A DNA stretch of 64,000 nucleotides from Hymenobacter monticola (GCF_022811645.1 NZ_CP094534.1:5208001-5272000); one strand, 5' to 3'; positions 44,705 to 55,003 are shown, counted from the first letter of the stretch. The notes: a model not told the origin generated them from the letters alone. Numbers and translations: made by a program.

Positions 44705-46774
44705 TTAGCGGCGGGCGCTGATTTCGGACGTGCGGGCCGACTCCTGGGCGGCGCCCAGCGCCGAGAGGGAGTAGATGTAGAGCGTGCCGGGCTTGGCGGT
44801 TTGGTCGACGTAGCGCGTCTGGGCCGGCGTGAGGGTGGCCAGGCGCAGCGGCTTAGCTTCCTGGCGGGCGCGGCGGTAGAGAGCGTAGCCTTTGGGCACG
44901 GCCACAGCGGGGTGCGTCCAACTCAGCTCCAGGCCGGCGGGCACGGGGCGGGCATTCATGCGTGAGGGCGGCAGCAGCGGCGCGGCCGGCACCCGCACCG
45001 TGGCCACCGGCGACCAAGCGCTTTCGTTGTCCAGTGCATCCACAGCGGCTACGGCGTACTGGTATGCCTCGCCGGGCTGGCCTTCGTCTTCGTAAGAAGC
45101 GCCGCGCACAGCGTTGCCAGTTAGTAGCTTGAAGCCAGCTTTGCCAGCGGTTTCAGGCGCGGCCGGGCGGCGGTAGAGGTGGTAAGCCACCACGGCGGCA
45201 TCGCGGCGGGCGGCATCGTCCCAGCTCAGGCGCAGGGCGGTGCCGTCGGCGTAGGCTTGCAGGCCCAAGGGGGCCACTACCGTCATCGCGCGCTGGGGCT
45301 GCACAGCTACGGGCTCTGAAAAGGGGCTGGCCTGGTTGTTCTTGTTCACGGCCTGCACCACGTAGGTGTACTGGCGGCGGCCGTTGGCGGCGGTGGTATC
45401 AAGAAAGGTGGTGGTGTTGCCGTGCAAGGCTGGCGAAACCACCACCAGCGAGTCCTGCCGCGAGGTGCCCCGGTACACGAAGTAGGCATCGTGGTTGAGG
45501 TCGGGCGCGGCGGGCTGCCAGCGCAGGCGCACGTGGCGACCTTCGGGCTCGCCGCTGAGGGCTACCGGGGCCAGCGGCGACCGGCCGTTGGTAGGCCGGT
45601 GCGCCGCCATGGCCGTGCCCGAGGCTACGTCGGGCGTGCGGCCACCCAGCAGCAGAGCGCGCAGGCGGTAGTGGTAGGCCACGTTGGGCAGCAAGCGGGT
45701 GTCGAGGTAGCCGGTGGCGGTGGCGGGCACAGTGTCGAGGCGCACGTAGCTGCCGCGGGCGTCGCGCGAGCGTTGGATTTCGATGCCGGCCCAGTAGCCC
45801 TTGGCTGGCAGCGTGGGCCAGGCCAGGGCGATGCCGGCGGCCGTGTCGCGGGCCGAAACGCCGCTTACCAGGGCCGTGCGGCGCGGGTCGACGGACAGGG
45901 CGTAGGTGGTGTCGGAGGCCGGGCCGGGGTTGCCCACGAAGTCGAGGGGCTGCAGGTAGTAGCGGTAGAGGCTTTCGGGCCGCACCCGCTCGTCGAAGTT
46001 GAAGTACAGCGAGTCGCGCTCCCGGCTGGCCAGCACACGGTCGGCGGCCAGGCTAAAGCCCCGCTCGCCCGGCCCCTGCCGCCACACCCGGCCGTACACG
46101 GTGGTGAGCGGGTCGGAAGCGGGCTGGGCGCGGGCCACCCAGCGCACGGTCATCACCGAATCGAGGCCGCGCACGTAGCTGGCGCGGGGCCGTGGCAGCG
46201 GCGAGAGCCGGCCCATTTCCACGGTTTTCTCGAAAAACTTGCCCTCGGCCGCCTTGTTCAGCTCGGCGGTGGCATAAATGGGCTGCACCCGGTAGGCGTA
46301 GCGCGTACCAGGCTTGGCATCTTTAGCCGAGGCATCCAGAAACGCCGTGCCCAGGGCCTGGCGGAAGGGCATGTCGAGGGCTTGCAGGCCGTAGTCGCGC
46401 ACGTTGGGGTGGGCCTGAATGAAGGCCCAGGCCGCCTCATCGGAAGTCAGCCTCTGAGTGGCTTTCAGCGCGTCGATGGCCTGCGGGCCAGCAATGGTAC
46501 GGAAGTCGGCCAGGGTAGCGGCTTCCCGAATCTGACCGATTTCCTTATAGCTGTTGCTGCCGGCATCGGCCCGGAAGACGCGGGCGCCCACCAGGCGGCC
46601 TGAGGGCTTGTCGGGGTTCAACGCTGAGCCGCTGATGACCACCCACACGCCTTCGGGCGCGGGGTAGATGGGCGGCTCGGGCTGGGGGCCTTTGCGGGGC
46701 GCGGGCTGAGCTTGGGCCTGGGCGACAACTGGCAAGGCCAGCGCGGTTATTAGAAGGAGGAATAGCTTTTTCAT
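44705..46774 (-). CDS. Secreted multi-fibronectin type III protein
   Basis: A 689-residue exported protein. Signal peptide MKKLFLLLITALALPVVAQA, then a first domain (PPIYPAPEGVWVVISGSAL...) and several FN3-like beta-sandwich repeats, recognised by the recurring patterns LRLSWD/LxWxP, YxVYRRP/YALYRRA and TYVVQAV/YQYAVAAVD. The last FN3 unit ends YIYSLSALGAAQESARTSEIS. There is no T9SS sorting domain. It lies directly downstream of the giant gene in operon B. Likely a structural partner of the surface complex; function unknown. Confidence 0.83.
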   Translation of the reverse strand: MKKLFLLLITALALPVVAQAQAQPAPRKGPQPEPPIYPAPEGVWVVISGSALNPDKPSGRLVGARVFRADAGSNSYKEIGQIREAATLADFRTIAGPQAIDALKATQRLTSDEAAWAFIQAHPNVRDYGLQALDMPFRQALGTAFLDASAKDAKPGTRYAYRVQPIYATAELNKAAEGKFFEKTVEMGRLSPLPRPRASYVRGLDSVMTVRWVARAQPASDPLTTVYGRVWRQGPGERGFSLAADRVLASRERDSLYFNFDERVRPESLYRYYLQPLDFVGNPGPASDTTYALSVDPRRTALVSGVSARDTAAGIALAWPTLPAKGYWAGIEIQRSRDARGSYVRLDTVPATATGYLDTRLLPNVAYHYRLRALLLGGRTPDVASGTAMAAHRPTNGRSPLAPVALSGEPEGRHVRLRWQPAAPDLNHDAYFVYRGTSRQDSLVVVSPALHGNTTTFLDTTAANGRRQYTYVVQAVNKNNQASPFSEPVAVQPQRAMTVVAPLGLQAYADGTALRLSWDDAARRDAAVVAYHLYRRPAAPETAGKAGFKLLTGNAVRGASYEDEGQPGEAYQYAVAAVDALDNESAWSPVATVRVPAAPLLPPSRMNARPVPAGLELSWTHPAVAVPKGYALYRRARQEAKPLRLATLTPAQTRYVDQTAKPGTLYIYSLSALGAAQESARTSEISARR

Positions 46775-46813
46775 GGTGAGATGCAGAAAGGTGGATGGGC
46801 GCGGATGTGGCGT

Positions 46814-46866
46814 CTCACCCCCTGACCCCCTCTCCCAAAGGAGAGGGGGCACCGGTTTGGCTCTGA
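46814..46866. repeat. REP-like hairpin element between giant and FN3 genes
   Basis: CTCACCCCCTGAC followed by a perfect 10-bp stem CCCCCTCTCC/GGAGAGGGGG with loop CAAA and then GCACCGGT. Same family as 2960-3062 in the opposite orientation. Confidence 0.75.
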
Positions 46867-46960
46867 CGGAATTTGCAGCTTTCGTCAGGTTCCCTATCCT
46901 AGGGAGAAGGGCTGCCCCGGCGGGGTCCCGTGAGGTTTAGGCATCCGGCGAAGTCAGGGA

Positions 46961-49900
46961 TTACAAATCCAGCCCCACGTCCACGGCGCCGGTTTTCGAC
47001 TTGTAGCTCATGGTGATGCCGGGATGCACGCACACCTTGCCGCCCACGGGGATGGGGCACACGTCGCAGGCATCGGCGAAGGGGATGGGCCAGCAGGGGT
47101 CGAAGCAGCCGCCCCAGCAGATTTTGTTGGCGCAAGCCGCGCTGCAGTCGCCAAACCAGGCGGTGAGGTGGGCGCCGGCCTTGCCGTCGAAATTCCAGCC
47201 CTCGGCATTATTGTAGCCGCCGTGCACGGCGTACTCGGCGCCTACGTCGGCCCCGGCAATGCTCTTGCCGGCGATGCTGATATCGGCCCCGCCGCCCCAG
47301 CCGCTGGCGATGCCCAGGCCGTAGGCATTGCTCTTGAAGTTGGCATCCAGGTTCACGCTGGCGCTGTTGTAGAACCACACTTTGCCGCTGGCGATGTCGG
47401 CAAAGCTGCGGCTCCAGGCATTTTCCTTGGTGCGGCCAAAGAAGGTGCTGCCCAGCAGGTGGGCGCCATTCACGGTGTTGCCGTTGGTGAGGTAGGCGGG
47501 GTTGATGAACTGGGTGTAGGCCGCGTGCTCGGGGTGCTTGTCACGATTCATGTTCCAAGCCGTCAGCACGTTGGCGTTCACGTCGAGCAGGCCCAGCATC
47601 TTGGCATTGGCGTACACGCCCATCATCCAGTAGGTGTCGTACTGCCGGCCGCTGATGACCACCTTGGCGCCGGCCGTGGCTGTGCTCACCAGGGGCACGG
47701 GGCTGTAGTTGGCCTTGATTTCGACGGCTGCCAGCTGGTTGGGGAAGTCGAGCAGCAGGCTGGCGTTGGCGAATTTCTGGGTGGCTACCGTCAGGTTGGC
47801 CGTGCCGCTGATGACCGGGCCACTGGCCACCGTCACGCTCAGCGGGTTCAGGGCCAGGCCGGCGTCGCCGCCCAGGCCGATGATGCCGCTCATCGTCACG
47901 GAAGTCACCTTCTTGTACTTGTACTCGAACCCGCCGCCGAGGCCGGTGAGCAGCACGCCCGGCCCCACGGGAATGGGCGGGGTGCTGGCCAGTAGGTAAG
48001 TGCTGAACTGCGTGTCGCCCGCCACCTTCTGGTACTTGAAACTGGCATCGGCCTTGAGGGCGCCCACCACGTTGAAGCCCAGCTGGCCGGCAAAGCCGCT
48101 GTTCAAAAACTCAATCTTGCCGCCCAGCTCGCCGATGCCGGCCAACGGGAAGTGCAGACCAATTTTGTTGACCGAGGGCGACTTGCCGGGGCGGTATTTG
48201 ATGCCGCCGGCCTCGGCCTTCACCAGAGGCAGGTCGAGCTGCACGCCGCCGCCCACGTCGATGCCCAGCTCGCCGATGGTGTTGAACTTGAGGGTGGTGA
48301 GCTTGAGCGTAGCGATGCCGGCGAAGCTTACATCATAATCAAGGGGTACTTCGGCCGAGAATTTGCCCGCCGAGGTCACAGCGAAGCTCTTAATAGTCAG
48401 CTCCTTTTTCAGTAGCTCCAGGCTGGTCACGGCTCCGCCCGAGAGGATGTAGGCCCCGCCGCCGGGCTCTTGCCCAAAGCTGATGGGCGAGCCCGCCACC
48501 GGCTTGAACTTGGCCAGCTTCAGCACGTCGAGCCCGCCGCTGGGCAGCGTGAACGAGCCGCCGTAGAGCATGCTGGCCCCAATGGTGAGCTTGCTGAACG
48601 TCACCTCCGAAGGCGCCGAGCCGGGCACGGCCAGCTTGAGCTTGCCGCCCAGGCTGAAGCCCTGCTCCGACAGCGCCCCCGACGAGAGCGTGAGCCCCCA
48701 CGGTCCCAGAGACACGCTGGGCGCCGGGCTAAAGCTGAGGTCGGCCTTCTTGATTTCGCCGCTGGTGGAGAGCCAGAGCTCGGGCATGCCTACTTTGGTG
48801 GTGCCCAGGCCGGGAATGCCGCTCAGCTGCACGTCGCCGCTCAGGTGCAGGCCGTCGGTGCCCACGCTGCTTTTTTGCAGGTCGATGGTGGCCTTGAAGC
48901 CGTAGAGCGTGAGGCTAGCCGAGCTGCCGGCCGCCCGCAGGCGCAGGCTGGTGGGCAGGGTGGGCGTGCCGGCCACCAGCACCGGCAGGTCGGGCACCGG
49001 GCCGGTGCCGGCCACGTCGCTCAAGTATTGCGTGGTGCCGGCCGGGAAGGCCCAGCCCAGGGCGCCGTTCAGCGGACCGAAGTCGATTTCGGGCTGGCCC
49101 ACCAGCTTGCCCAGGCCAGGGTTGTCGGCCAGCATCAGCACGCGCAGGCCGGTGGCCGCTTTCAGGCGGATGGGCAGGAATTTGAAGGCTTTGAGGGACA
49201 GTTCGGGCGCGTCGGTTTGCACGAAGGTCTGGCCCTTGGGCCGTAGCACACCCGACTTATCGAGCCGCACCGCCACTTTGGTGAAGGCCAGCGTGGCACC
49301 CGGCGCGGCCTCGAACACGGGGTTGCCAGGCAAGCTCACAAAGGCACCGGTGAGGGTGGTGTCGGCCTCCATTTTCAGCCCACCTTCCTTGATTTCAATA
49401 GGAAAGCCCAGCAGCTTGTCGATGGCAAAACCTGCGCCGGTGAGGGCGAAATCGAGGGTGGCATTGGCGCCGGCTGCGAATTCCTGGGTTTTGCTTTGGC
49501 CCACGAGGCCCGACTTAGTGGCTTCGAGCGTCCATTGGCCGGCGGGCACGCCCACCAACTCGTAGGTGCCGGCGGTGCTGGTGGTGGCTTCCAGCTCGGG
49601 GCGGCCCTGCACGCGGATTTTGGCACCGGCCACGGCCGTACCGCCGCTCGTGACGCTGCCGCCCACGCGGGTGCCGGGGGCCAGCCGCACGCTCAAGCGA
49701 GTGGTGTCGCCGTTGGAGGCCACGGTCACGTCGGTCAGGCTGGGCACGTAGGCCACGGCGCTGCCGGCGGCCCCGGCCACCCGCACCGTCACGGGCCCGC
49801 CCGGCGCTTTGCCGAAGAAGGCCCGGCCACTGGCATTGGCGGTGGCGCTCAAGGCCGGCGAGGCATCCATAAAGCTCACCTCAGCGTTGGCCAGCGGCTT

Positions 49901-52900
49901 TTTTGAAGCGGAATCGAGCACCGTCACCAGCAGGCGGCCCACCGATTTGGTGAGAGTGATGAGGCCTAAGTCTTGCCCCTCTCCTACCGGCACGCCCTTT
50001 CCTACGCCCGCGCCCTGCAATAAGTCAACGTAGCTGTTGGTGAGGTCGGCGCTCAGGCCCGGCATGGGGTTGTACTGCGTGCCGATGCTTGCCGTGACGG
50101 GCACGGTGCTGGCCGCGTTGCCTCCTTTGTTTTTGTCTTTTTTGCCGTTGCCCGAGTTGCCCGAGCCGCTGCTGCTGCTCAGGTTGCCCGGCTGCATGCT
50201 TGGGAAGCCTTGTACAACGCCGGACAAGCCCACGGCGGCCTGCTGGAGGCCTTCGGGCGTACTCACATCGTAGGTGCCGGCGCCCTTGCTTTTCTTGCCG
50301 GATTTGGTTTTGCCGTCGCCCTCCACAAATACGGGCACCTTGCGGGGCTGGTAGCCAAGCTTGGTCACGAGCAACGTATCGGGGCCGGACTGGTGCAGGG
50401 CCAGGAAGCGGCCTTGGTCGTCGGCAGTGAAGGGGGCGCCGCCCGAACGCCATTGCAAGGCGGCTGCGGCCACGCCGGAGCCTCCCTCGTCGCTCACCAC
50501 GCGGCCAGCCAGCGGATACTGGGTAGCGTCAATCAGGATGGGGTCGCGGTTGACGATGCCGGCCGGGCCGGTTTTCAGCAGCTTGAGGTGTTTTTCCTCG
50601 TAGTTCGAAGCCACGCCGGTGCCGGTTACGAGCAGGGTCCATTCCTGCATGCTACTGCCTTTCAGGGCAATGCTGAAATGGCCTTTGGCGTCGGTTTCGG
50701 TGCTGAGCTGCTGGTCGGGCTTACTCATGGGCCCGCGGTAGAGGCGCACGGTAGCGCCCTGCAGAGGGCTGTTGTCCTGCTTGCGCAGCACGCGGCCCTG
50801 CACCACCGGCGGCATGGGCGTCAGGGTGTAGCTTTTGGTCACGGTGAGCACGCCGTCGCTGGCGGGGCCGGCGGGCGGCTGCACCTTCAAGGTCGTAATC
50901 GACATCTGGTAGCCCTCGCCGGTGATGCGGACGATGTACTCGTCGTCGACCGAGCCCACGTTGGCCAGCAGGCGCGTGAAATCAGCGCCAATGCTGGGCA
51001 CCTCAGTTATCTTGGTCAGGTTCACGAAGAAGTCCTCGGCGGGGCGCTTGCCCTCGGGCAATTGACCCTCGGGACGAGCGTAGGCGCTGTTGACGTACCA
51101 GTTAGTAGGGCGCAGCAGCTCTACTTTCACGCCCTTGGTGATGGGGTTCTTGCCATCGGTCAGCTGCACTTTCAGGCGGTAGGAATTGGCCATGCAAGCC
51201 ACGTCGCCGAGGTCGTATTCGCCGTTTTTGGGCTCGGGCACGGCGAAGGGCACCGGCTCGGAGTAGAAGCGCGGGTTGTCGACTTCGACCCGAATGGCCG
51301 TAATGGTTTTCGTTTTGGAGCCCGTCAGCACGGCCAGGCCGCCGGCCTCGTCGAACTGGCCGGGATTCATGTAGCTGATGCTGAACTCGCCGTTGGCATT
51401 GGTGGTGCCCAGGCCCAGCACCACGCTTTTAGTGGCGTTCAGGGTTTTGTCGGAATAGCCGGGCTGGTTGGGGGCAATAGGCTTATAATCAAATACCAGC
51501 CGCACCTTGGTTTTGCTTAGCGGGTAGCGCTGGCTGCCCATAAACTGGGGCATCTGCTGTTTCAAGGCCGCGCCGATTTGTCCCAGCTGCCCGGGCGTGC
51601 TGTAGCTGCCCGAAGCGCCGCCAAAACCCGCACCTAGCGTGACGCCGCCGCCCAGCACCGAGGCCACGCCGCTTGCCGAGCCGCCATTGTTCAAAGCATT
51701 CTGCGGGTTAGGGATGGTGGCCGACAGCAACCCGCCGCTAGAGCTACCGCCCGAACCGCCACTGTTGCCGCCGCTACCCGAGCTACTTCCTGAGCCACCG
51801 CCGAAAGTTCCAAACGTGCTGTTGCCTACGCCCCCACCGCTGAAGCTGCCAGTGCTACTTCCGCTGCTCGAACTGCTGCCGAGGATACCGCCAACACTGC
51901 CATTACCTCCGCTTGGCGTGTTGCCCGTACCCGTCGGGCCATGGCTGCCCGCCTTGGCGTGGGTGGCGCCGCCAGCCAGAATGCCGGCCCCGCCCGGCCC
52001 GTAGCTGGGGTCGGCCAGCACGGTGGCCACAGCGCCGTTGGTTTCATCGAAAACGGCCGTGGGCGTCGTCGTGGCCCAGGACGGCCCTGACTTTTCCTCA
52101 CTGGCGCGGAAGCCCCACACCAGCCGGCCCTTGATGGTAGTCATCGGCAGCGTCGTTTTTACGTCGCCGGGCTTTACGGTTTTCACCGGTTTGGTGGGGG
52201 TGCTGGCGGTGGCGGGGGCGCCGGCCGGCACCGTGCCGTACACAAATGTCTGCACCTCCGAGCGGCCGTTGTTGCGGAACACCGTGCGGTTGCGCGTGTC
52301 GCGGGCCGTCACGGCGAAGGCGTAGCGCCGGCCCTGAATCAGGGCCGGCTCGCCGGGGCCGTAGAGCAGCACAGTGGCCCCGCTCACGGTGCGCTCGAAC
52401 AGAGGCGGCACGGTGCCGGCCAGGAAGGCGTCGTTGGGGTTGCGGCGCGAGTCCGACATTTCCACGATGCGCAGCTCGTACTCCGTGGTGACGGGCGCGC
52501 CTGCCGGCCGGCTCCAGGTAAACACAATGTTCTGCGGGGCGTTGGGCCGGATGTTCTCATCGGCCAGCGGCCGGATGATGTAGGGCGCCTCCAAACTGCG
52601 CAGCGCGAAAGGCCGCGAGCAGCCCACCGGCGCCTCGGCCGACAGCAGCCGGCCTGTGGCGTAGTCCATCGCCTTCACACAAATGGTATAGGTGCCCTCG
52701 GGCAGCCCGTTGCCGCGCACGATTTCCTGCACCGTCACCCCGGTGTAAGTCAGCATGTTCTCATCAAACAGCTGGCCCAACTCGTCGGCGTCGAGCTGCC
52801 GGGTTTGCAGGGCGGCCAGGTTCACTGGGCGGGGCGAACGGGCGTCGGGCCGGGTGCGGGCGCTTACGCCGTTGTCGCCCGTGATGGAGCCGGCCAGCTG

Positions 52901-53107
52901 CAAGCTCACCGCCTGCCGGCTGGTGTTACTGAGCGTGACGAGCAGGCGGTTGGGCTGGTCGGCGTAGTCGCTCAGGTGCGTCGAGTACGGCGGCAGCGGC
53001 ACCACCGTCACGCGCACCACCGGCGTCTGGGCCCGGGCGCCCACGGCCAGGAGCAGCAGCGGCAGCAGCCAGAGCAGCCCGCGGAAGTTGAGGAGTCGTG
53101 GTTTCAT
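46961..53107 (-). CDS. Giant secreted surface protein (2048 residues)
   Basis: Signal peptide MKPRLLNFRGLLWLLPLLLL...ARA. Residues about 30-290 are beta-rich with Ig/FN3-like spacing. Residues about 380-505 are a Gly/Ser-rich low-complexity linker. From about 760 to 1200 there are four carboxypeptidase regulatory-like (CarbopepD_reg/SpaA-type) units, for example VVQGRVLRKQDNSPLQGATV, LAGRVVSDEGGSGVAAAAL, LLVTVLDSASKKPLANAEV and VGGSVTSGGTAVAGAKI. Residues 1250-1950 are long runs of alternating beta strands. The end is a cysteine-rich segment (eight Cys between about 1980 and 2026). No T9SS tail is recognisable. It is second in operon B. Function unknown; a large outer-surface scaffold or adhesin is inferred. 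Confidence 0.8.
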   Translation of the reverse strand: MKPRLLNFRGLLWLLPLLLLAVGARAQTPVVRVTVVPLPPYSTHLSDYADQPNRLLVTLSNTSRQAVSLQLAGSITGDNGVSARTRPDARSPRPVNLAALQTRQLDADELGQLFDENMLTYTGVTVQEIVRGNGLPEGTYTICVKAMDYATGRLLSAEAPVGCSRPFALRSLEAPYIIRPLADENIRPNAPQNIVFTWSRPAGAPVTTEYELRIVEMSDSRRNPNDAFLAGTVPPLFERTVSGATVLLYGPGEPALIQGRRYAFAVTARDTRNRTVFRNNGRSEVQTFVYGTVPAGAPATASTPTKPVKTVKPGDVKTTLPMTTIKGRLVWGFRASEEKSGPSWATTTPTAVFDETNGAVATVLADPSYGPGGAGILAGGATHAKAGSHGPTGTGNTPSGGNGSVGGILGSSSSSGSSTGSFSGGGVGNSTFGTFGGGSGSSSGSGGNSGGSGGSSSGGLLSATIPNPQNALNNGGSASGVASVLGGGVTLGAGFGGASGSYSTPGQLGQIGAALKQQMPQFMGSQRYPLSKTKVRLVFDYKPIAPNQPGYSDKTLNATKSVVLGLGTTNANGEFSISYMNPGQFDEAGGLAVLTGSKTKTITAIRVEVDNPRFYSEPVPFAVPEPKNGEYDLGDVACMANSYRLKVQLTDGKNPITKGVKVELLRPTNWYVNSAYARPEGQLPEGKRPAEDFFVNLTKITEVPSIGADFTRLLANVGSVDDEYIVRITGEGYQMSITTLKVQPPAGPASDGVLTVTKSYTLTPMPPVVQGRVLRKQDNSPLQGATVRLYRGPMSKPDQQLSTETDAKGHFSIALKGSSMQEWTLLVTGTGVASNYEEKHLKLLKTGPAGIVNRDPILIDATQYPLAGRVVSDEGGSGVAAAALQWRSGGAPFTADDQGRFLALHQSGPDTLLVTKLGYQPRKVPVFVEGDGKTKSGKKSKGAGTYDVSTPEGLQQAAVGLSGVVQGFPSMQPGNLSSSSGSGNSGNGKKDKNKGGNAASTVPVTASIGTQYNPMPGLSADLTNSYVDLLQGAGVGKGVPVGEGQDLGLITLTKSVGRLLVTVLDSASKKPLANAEVSFMDASPALSATANASGRAFFGKAPGGPVTVRVAGAAGSAVAYVPSLTDVTVASNGDTTRLSVRLAPGTRVGGSVTSGGTAVAGAKIRVQGRPELEATTSTAGTYELVGVPAGQWTLEATKSGLVGQSKTQEFAAGANATLDFALTGAGFAIDKLLGFPIEIKEGGLKMEADTTLTGAFVSLPGNPVFEAAPGATLAFTKVAVRLDKSGVLRPKGQTFVQTDAPELSLKAFKFLPIRLKAATGLRVLMLADNPGLGKLVGQPEIDFGPLNGALGWAFPAGTTQYLSDVAGTGPVPDLPVLVAGTPTLPTSLRLRAAGSSASLTLYGFKATIDLQKSSVGTDGLHLSGDVQLSGIPGLGTTKVGMPELWLSTSGEIKKADLSFSPAPSVSLGPWGLTLSSGALSEQGFSLGGKLKLAVPGSAPSEVTFSKLTIGASMLYGGSFTLPSGGLDVLKLAKFKPVAGSPISFGQEPGGGAYILSGGAVTSLELLKKELTIKSFAVTSAGKFSAEVPLDYDVSFAGIATLKLTTLKFNTIGELGIDVGGGVQLDLPLVKAEAGGIKYRPGKSPSVNKIGLHFPLAGIGELGGKIEFLNSGFAGQLGFNVVGALKADASFKYQKVAGDTQFSTYLLASTPPIPVGPGVLLTGLGGGFEYKYKKVTSVTMSGIIGLGGDAGLALNPLSVTVASGPVISGTANLTVATQKFANASLLLDFPNQLAAVEIKANYSPVPLVSTATAGAKVVISGRQYDTYWMMGVYANAKMLGLLDVNANVLTAWNMNRDKHPEHAAYTQFINPAYLTNGNTVNGAHLLGSTFFGRTKENAWSRSFADIASGKVWFYNSASVNLDANFKSNAYGLGIASGWGGGADISIAGKSIAGADVGAEYAVHGGYNNAEGWNFDGKAGAHLTAWFGDCSAACANKICWGGCFDPCWPIPFADACDVCPIPVGGKVCVHPGITMSYKSKTGAVDVGLDL

Positions 53108-53160
53108 ATAGTGAAAGGGTTAGGGATTTTGCAGAAGGTGTTAGCGGCACTAGCGTGGGG

Positions 53161-53260
53161 CCTCCCCCCCCCGGCCCCCTCTCCCAAAGGAGAGGGGGAG
53201 CCAAGCGTTTTTTTAAGTAGAAGTATGTCCGGTGCCCCCTCCTCCTTCGGAGAAGGTGCT
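53161..53260. repeat. REP-like double hairpin upstream of giant gene
   Basis: A perfect 10-bp stem CCCCCTCTCC/GGAGAGGGGG (53175-53184 with 53189-53198) followed by GGTGCCCCCTCC and CTCCTTCGGAG. Same family as the copies at 2960 and 46814. It lies within operon B. Confidence 0.75.
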
Positions 53261-53275
53261 GGTGCAGGCGAACCG

Positions 53276-55003
53276 TCAAAACGTGAAGCCGTAGCCGATT
53301 TCGGCGCGGGTTTCGGCGTAGCGGGGGCTGATGGGGGTGTCGCGGTTGGGCTGGTGGGCGGTGTAGGCGGCGTCGAGGCGGAGGCTGTGGTGCTGGCCGG
53401 CGCGGTAGATGGTGCGCAGGCCCGCCCCCGTGATGCGGCCGGGCTCGCCGAAGCGGCGCGCTGCCAGCCAGGAGCCACGTAGGCCCACGCGCAAGGCGTC
53501 GAGCTTCAGGAAAGGCCGGTCGGCCGAGAGCTGCAGGCCCTGGTTGAGGTCGACGCCCTGCATGAGGTCCAGTTCGGTGTAGTTGTAGGTGGCGCCCAGG
53601 GTCAGGCGCGGGGCCACCAGCGTGAGCTGGTAGTTGAGGAAGGCGTTGAGGGCCGTGAACTCGCCCAGCTTGTCGAGCACGTTGCGGCCCAGGGCGCGCA
53701 GCGTCGAGCGGTCCACGCTCAGCAGCACGGCGTGGCCGTAGTGCTCGCCCATCAGCACGTAGCGCGGCGCGATGGAGAAGCTTTGGGTGGTTTGGGCTAG
53801 CCGGAAGGAGTCGGCCACCTGCACGGCGCCGGCCTGCTGCTGGTCGGTGGTGAAGTTGCTGTAATTGAAATCGACCCCGAACCGCTCCGTAAAATCAGCC
53901 GAAGCCGAAGCGGCGCCGATGACCCGCTTGCTGGTGAGCTGCTTCTGGCCGCGCAGGTTGTCCTGCTGCACGCCGAAGCTGCCGCTGAGCCGCAGCTTCT
54001 GCTTGAACAGCGCAAAGCTGGGCGACACGGTGAGATTGGCCACATCGTCCTGAAAGAAGTAGGCGCCCATGCTCTGGTAGCCGGGCGAGATGCGGCGGTA
54101 GCGCACCTTCAGGCCGCGGCCGTTTTTCCAGTAGCCGGCGCCGGCCTGCCAGGCCGTGTAGGCCTCCGTCGAGCCATTCAGGTCGATGAGGCGGCCCAAG
54201 GTGTTATCAACGGCGCTGGGCAGGGTGCTTTCGCCCAGCACCAAGCGGCTGCCCAGGCGGCGCGTAAACAAGCTCACGGCCGCGTCGCCGTCGATAAACC
54301 AATACTTGTTTTTGCCAAAGCCCAGGCGCGTGCCCACGCCCAGGGCCAGGTTTTCGGCGGGCTGCACCAGGGTGCCGTTGGGGCCGGCGGCCAGGCGGTC
54401 TTGCCGGCTCACGCTGCTGCTGTCGTCGCGGCCCTTCACAAGGGTGAAGTCGATGAAGGACTTATCGACGGTGCCCACGCCCAGCCGCGCGGCAAAGCCC
54501 CGGCGCGAAAACGCAAACGGCGCCGTGAGGCCCGTGGTGGCATCCACGGCCGTGGCGCGGGCAAAGCGGCCCACCATCAGGCCGAAGTGGAACTTGCCGG
54601 GGTTCAGTTCCAGGCCGGCGCCCAGCATGGTGTGGCCCGCCAGCGTGAAGGGCGACCACGTGAGGTTGCGGTAGCCCAGGTGCGCCGTAGCCCATTTATA
54701 AGTCGGGCTCAGGCCAAACTGGTTGAAGGGCTGGCGCACGGCGCGGTCCTGCTCGCTCAGCACGAATTCCAGCGGCACCGCCACGCCGTAGATGTTGAGC
54801 GTGGGGCGCCCACTCAGCACGTAGCTCACCGGCTTGCGCCGGGCCGTGATGCTGCCCGAGTAGCCGTAGAGCACGGTGCGCAGGTCGAGGGTGCCGGTCA
54901 GCGTCACGGGCTTCTGCTGGCCCAGGGTGGCCAGGTCCTGGGCCCGGGCGGCGGGGCTGCCGGCTACCAGGGCGACCAGCAGCAAGAGTAGCAGGTGTTT
55001 CAT
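53276..55003 (-). CDS. Outer-membrane beta-barrel protein
   Basis: A 575-residue protein with signal peptide MKHLLLLLLVALVAGSPAARAQ and a mature chain dominated by amphipathic strands ending in aromatic residues. It closes with RAEIGYGFTF, the C-terminal aromatic signature of outer-membrane barrels. There is no plug domain or TonB box, so it is not a TonB receptor. It is the first gene of operon B, behind the dyad promoter at 55077-55168, and is followed by the giant gene. It may export or anchor the downstream surface proteins; that is inference. Confidence 0.8.
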   Translation of the reverse strand: MKHLLLLLLVALVAGSPAARAQDLATLGQQKPVTLTGTLDLRTVLYGYSGSITARRKPVSYVLSGRPTLNIYGVAVPLEFVLSEQDRAVRQPFNQFGLSPTYKWATAHLGYRNLTWSPFTLAGHTMLGAGLELNPGKFHFGLMVGRFARATAVDATTGLTAPFAFSRRGFAARLGVGTVDKSFIDFTLVKGRDDSSSVSRQDRLAAGPNGTLVQPAENLALGVGTRLGFGKNKYWFIDGDAAVSLFTRRLGSRLVLGESTLPSAVDNTLGRLIDLNGSTEAYTAWQAGAGYWKNGRGLKVRYRRISPGYQSMGAYFFQDDVANLTVSPSFALFKQKLRLSGSFGVQQDNLRGQKQLTSKRVIGAASASADFTERFGVDFNYSNFTTDQQQAGAVQVADSFRLAQTTQSFSIAPRYVLMGEHYGHAVLLSVDRSTLRALGRNVLDKLGEFTALNAFLNYQLTLVAPRLTLGATYNYTELDLMQGVDLNQGLQLSADRPFLKLDALRVGLRGSWLAARRFGEPGRITGAGLRTIYRAGQHHSLRLDAAYTAHQPNRDTPISPRYAETRAEIGYGFTF

